A stretch of DNA of 7,344 bases, taken from Clostridia bacterium. GTDB taxonomy: Bacteria > Bacillota > Clostridia > Christensenellales > HGM11417. The translations under genes and the position numbers were made by a program. Under the pieces are notes generated by a model. The model did not search any database and was not told where the DNA came from. It saw only the letters and a list, made by a program, of their open reading frames with translations. Where the stretch lies: NCBI GenBank assembly GCA_017407365.1, contig JAFQWR010000024.1:1-7344 (forward strand). The letters run 5' to 3'. This document shows positions 5,671 to 7,344 of the stretch, piece after piece (position 1 is the stretch's first letter; each line of letters begins with the position of its first letter).

Positions 5671-7344
5671 TATTTTACCCTCCTTCTCTGCTGACAAGCA
5701 ACAAAAATACCGCACAGCAGCATCATTCCAACAGGCACAGCCGCACTGCCGCAGCCTTTATCTGCAGGCTTTTCGTCACCGGGCTTTTCTTCGGGCTCCT
5801 TTTCTCCTCCGACCGTAAATTCCGCAGAGATTTCATCGGACGCAAAGGAGCTATCCGTTGCCTTTAAGCGCACGGTTACCGTAACGGTATCCCCTGCCTT
5901 TAAGTAGCCAAAGTAGGTATCCGTCTGCCAGATTGTATCGGAAAGCTTATATTCCGCACCTGCAATGGGATTTACGGTGATGGAAGTTTTATCCGTAGCC
6001 TGCAGGGTAATCTGCACGTTTTGCAAAGTGGGACGGTAGGATGCCGCTACATAACAGATTTCACCCGCAAAGGAATGGTCGGTTGCCTTAACTCTGAATA
6101 AATAAATATTACCGGGAACAACCTTGACCTTTTTATTCTGACCGGTTGTCCAGTTCAGACCGTCGGTAGAATACTCCTGCTGATCGGTAACGTTTTGCGC
6201 TGTGATTTCCAACGCATAGTTGATGCTGAAGCTTACCTCTCCCTCTCTTTGAGAAAGAGTAACGGAATTCACCGCGCTTTCGCTGTAATTGACGGAATCG
6301 ATATACTTAAAGTAGAGCGTCATTCCGTAAGCAACAGAGCCGCCGCTGGGCAGGATATACGAAAAATCCTCAAACCTGCTGACCGCAAGCACGGAAGCAT
6401 CGTAGATGACAGCCTCGTTTGCGTAGTCTACCGTAATTTCGGATGCCTTGGGCATATCGGGGGTAATTTTGTTGATAAACAGCTTTGCATACGCATAGGT
6501 AACACCGTAGGTATTGTTCAGCGGAGAGGTTACACGCACATCGTATTCTCCTGCATCCACAGGAAGATCGGTGCTGTACGCCTTGTCTGCATCACTTGCG
6601 CGCTTATATTCGTATACCAGCGTTTCTCCGCTGTTTGTGGTAGCGCCGCTTGCAGCCTTACCCTTACCGTCGTAATCAAAGGTGAAGGATTCTGCAATCA
6701 CAATGCTTGCCTTCGGCATCTTGTCGGTATTGATAAAGGAAAGCTCGGTAATTGTCACCGTTTTTGTGCCCTCCGTACCGGTATAACCCGTGATAGCAGG
6801 GTCAATCCAGATTTCGATAACGGAATTATCGGTGATTTTGAAGGAGGTGAGATCAAAGAAGAATTCCATCACTCCCTCAACGGGCTCGCTGTGATCGTAG
6901 TGGCTCCACAGATAAACGCCGTCAATCATAATGCCGATTACCGTGGGCTGAGCAAGCAGCATCGAAAGCCTCAGACTGTCGTAGCTGCTATCGTATTTGC
7001 GGATGGGCGCAACAACGCTATACCAGCCAACCGTGTAGGTATAGGTGAATACCGTTTCGCCCTCTGCCGTTTTGGTGATGGTAAAGCCACTACCCGAAAA
7101 GGCGTCCGCATAGGGCTTTGTAATAAACGTAACTGCGTAGGTTACCGTTCCCGCACCCTCGAAAACAAGCTTTATTCCCTCGTAATTGGCTTTTACAAGA
7201 TCGATCTCGCCCGACTGCTTTCCGTTTTGCATAACGGTGGAATACGCGATTTCTCCGTCTAATAAAACGTTCAGGCTACCCTCGCCCTTGAAGGAAAGCT
7301 CCAGTCTGATGGAGGTGTATGCAGGGTCATAATCGAGGATGTAA
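5670..7344 (-). CDS. Large surface protein, 5'-partial, with MBG-like and FN3-like modules and C-terminal anchor
   Basis: The frame is open without a stop to the right edge, so the true start lies outside the window; the ATG at 7232 is an internal Met, since 37 in-frame codons precede it here. The visible 557 residues hold a beta-sandwich-like start (1-200), then an MBG/Ig-like domain at about 209-292 (FTFDYDGKGKAASGA, later PVDAGEYDVRV). One copy of the shared 'VDY...DFS...SG' module follows at 302-347, then two FN3/Ig-like modules at 361-435 and 446-511, each with R-x-KAT. An acidic Pro/Glu/Lys linker (513-529) leads to GCG at 530-532, a hydrophobic segment (533-550) and the tail QQRRRVK. 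This suggests a wall- or membrane-held adhesin or glycan-binding protein; the ligand and any N-terminal enzyme domain are not visible. It is the first visible gene of the minus-strand series and overlaps the next start by one base (TAATG). Confidence 0.88.
   Translation of the reverse strand, partial: YILDYDPAYTSIRLELSFKGEGSLNVLLDGEIAYSTVMQNGKQSGEIDLVKANYEGIKLVFEGAGTVTYAVTFITKPYADAFSGSGFTITKTAEGETVFTYTYTVGWYSVVAPIRKYDSSYDSLRLSMLLAQPTVIGIMIDGVYLWSHYDHSEPVEGVMEFFFDLTSFKITDNSVIEIWIDPAITGYTGTEGTKTVTITELSFINTDKMPKASIVIAESFTFDYDGKGKAASGATTNSGETLVYEYKRASDADKAYSTDLPVDAGEYDVRVTSPLNNTYGVTYAYAKLFINKITPDMPKASEITVDYANEAVIYDASVLAVSRFEDFSYILPSGGSVAYGMTLYFKYIDSVNYSESAVNSVTLSQREGEVSFSINYALEITAQNVTDQQEYSTDGLNWTTGQNKKVKVVPGNIYLFRVKATDHSFAGEICYVAASYRPTLQNVQITLQATDKTSITVNPIAGAEYKLSDTIWQTDTYFGYLKAGDTVTVTVRLKATDSSFASDEISAEFTVGGEKEPEEKPGDEKPADKGCGSAAVPVGMMLLCGIFVACQQRRRVK
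5673..5756 (-). other. C-terminal GCG / hydrophobic / basic surface-anchor-like tail (copy 2)
   Basis: The last 28 residues of the large surface protein: GCG, an 18-residue hydrophobic segment rich in Val, Met, Leu and Ala, then QQRRRVK. It has the same order and similar spacing to the tail at 2534-2626, and the same preceding charged/Pro-rich linker. Confidence 0.7.
5678..5684 (-). promoter_or_regulatory. Strong ribosome binding site embedded in the upstream gene's last codons
   Basis: AGGAGGG lies 7 nt before the ATG at 5670 and inside the last codons of the large surface protein. It decides the start of the beta-helix-like protein (MKKVCS) over a start 15 codons upstream, and together with TAATG indicates coupled translation. 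Confidence 0.85.
5811..6008 (-). repeat. FN3/Ig-like module, second copy in the large surface protein
   Basis: Residues 446-511 of the visible part: AEYKLSDTIW, LKAGDTVTVTVRLKAT, then SSFASDE. It aligns by eye with the module at 4456-4668 over the R-x-KAT core. Confidence 0.6.
6039..6263 (-). repeat. FN3/Ig-like module, first copy in the large surface protein
   Basis: Residues 361-435 of the visible part: QEYSTDGLNWTTG, VPGNIYLFRVKAT, then HSFAGE. The YSTDGLNW opening is typical of Clostridial surface FN3-like repeats. Confidence 0.6.
6303..6440 (-). repeat. Shared 'VDY...DFS...SG' module, copy in the large surface protein
   Basis: ITVDYANEAVIYDAS, then VSRFEDFS, PSGGSVAYG and LYFK, the same order of conserved positions as the two copies in the adjacent beta-helix-like protein. 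This supports shuffling of modules between the two adjacent genes. Confidence 0.72.

Noticed and set aside
5670..7232. ATG at 7232 as the true start of the large surface protein
   Set aside because: The same frame continues open to the window edge with beta-rich sequence (for example LELSFKGEGSLNVLLDG), no ribosome site lies before 7232, and there is no signal peptide there.
6195..7262. Long plus-strand open frame of 355 codons
   Set aside because: It lies entirely antisense to the large surface protein, which has a signal-rich modular sequence, good ribosome-site coupling and an anchor tail. The plus frame gives Cys/Arg/His-rich, non-family-like sequence.
1..7344. CRISPR array, insertion sequence, tRNA or rRNA
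   Set aside because: No regularly spaced DNA repeats, transposase-like frames, terminal inverted repeats, cloverleaf or T-loop motifs were seen; the repeats present are at protein level.

Overview
The window looks like an accessory, surface-directed locus from a low-to-mid GC Bacillota, most likely a gut-type Clostridia (inference). The grounds are strong AGGAGG-type ribosome sites, intrinsic terminators with U-tracts, a LacI-family regulator, a NAT_N/GNAT_C-type acyltransferase-like protein, a DUF4874/DUF4832-type secreted protein, and C-terminal tails of the Gly-Cys-Gly + hydrophobic segment + basic cluster type. I cannot assign a genus.

Layout, left to right. Positions 1-600 hold no convincing protein gene. 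On the minus strand this stretch carries a good promoter (extended -10, 482-510) followed by an intrinsic terminator (340-372), which together delimit a candidate RNA of about 135 nt. Next comes a minus-strand gene for a GNAT-like acyltransferase-family protein (601-1407) with its own terminator (555-583). It is divergent from a plus-strand LacI-family regulator (1488-2504), and the two share an AT-rich 80-bp intergenic region with a promoter and a weak palindrome. The lacI terminator (2518-2549) overlaps the 3' end of the convergent gene.

The right two thirds is one minus-strand gene series, read from right to left. First is a large secreted, multi-module protein whose 5' end lies outside the window (5670 to beyond 7344). 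It is joined by a TAATG stop/start overlap to a secreted beta-helix-like protein (4453-5670). After a 104-bp gap with two hairpins comes a secreted DUF4874/DUF4832-type putative glycosidase-like protein with an InlB B-repeat-like module (2531-4348). The first and third proteins end in the same kind of GCG/hydrophobic/basic tail, while the middle one has none. The first and second share two kinds of repeated beta-rich modules, so they probably arose by module shuffling and act together.

Working model (inference): the LacI-family protein senses a sugar or glycan product and controls the divergent acyltransferase gene, and possibly the surface operon. The operon places a glycan-binding or glycan-processing complex on the cell surface, with two anchored proteins and one released or partner-bound protein. 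The substrate is unknown, and the operon promoter lies beyond the right edge, so control by this regulator cannot be tested here.
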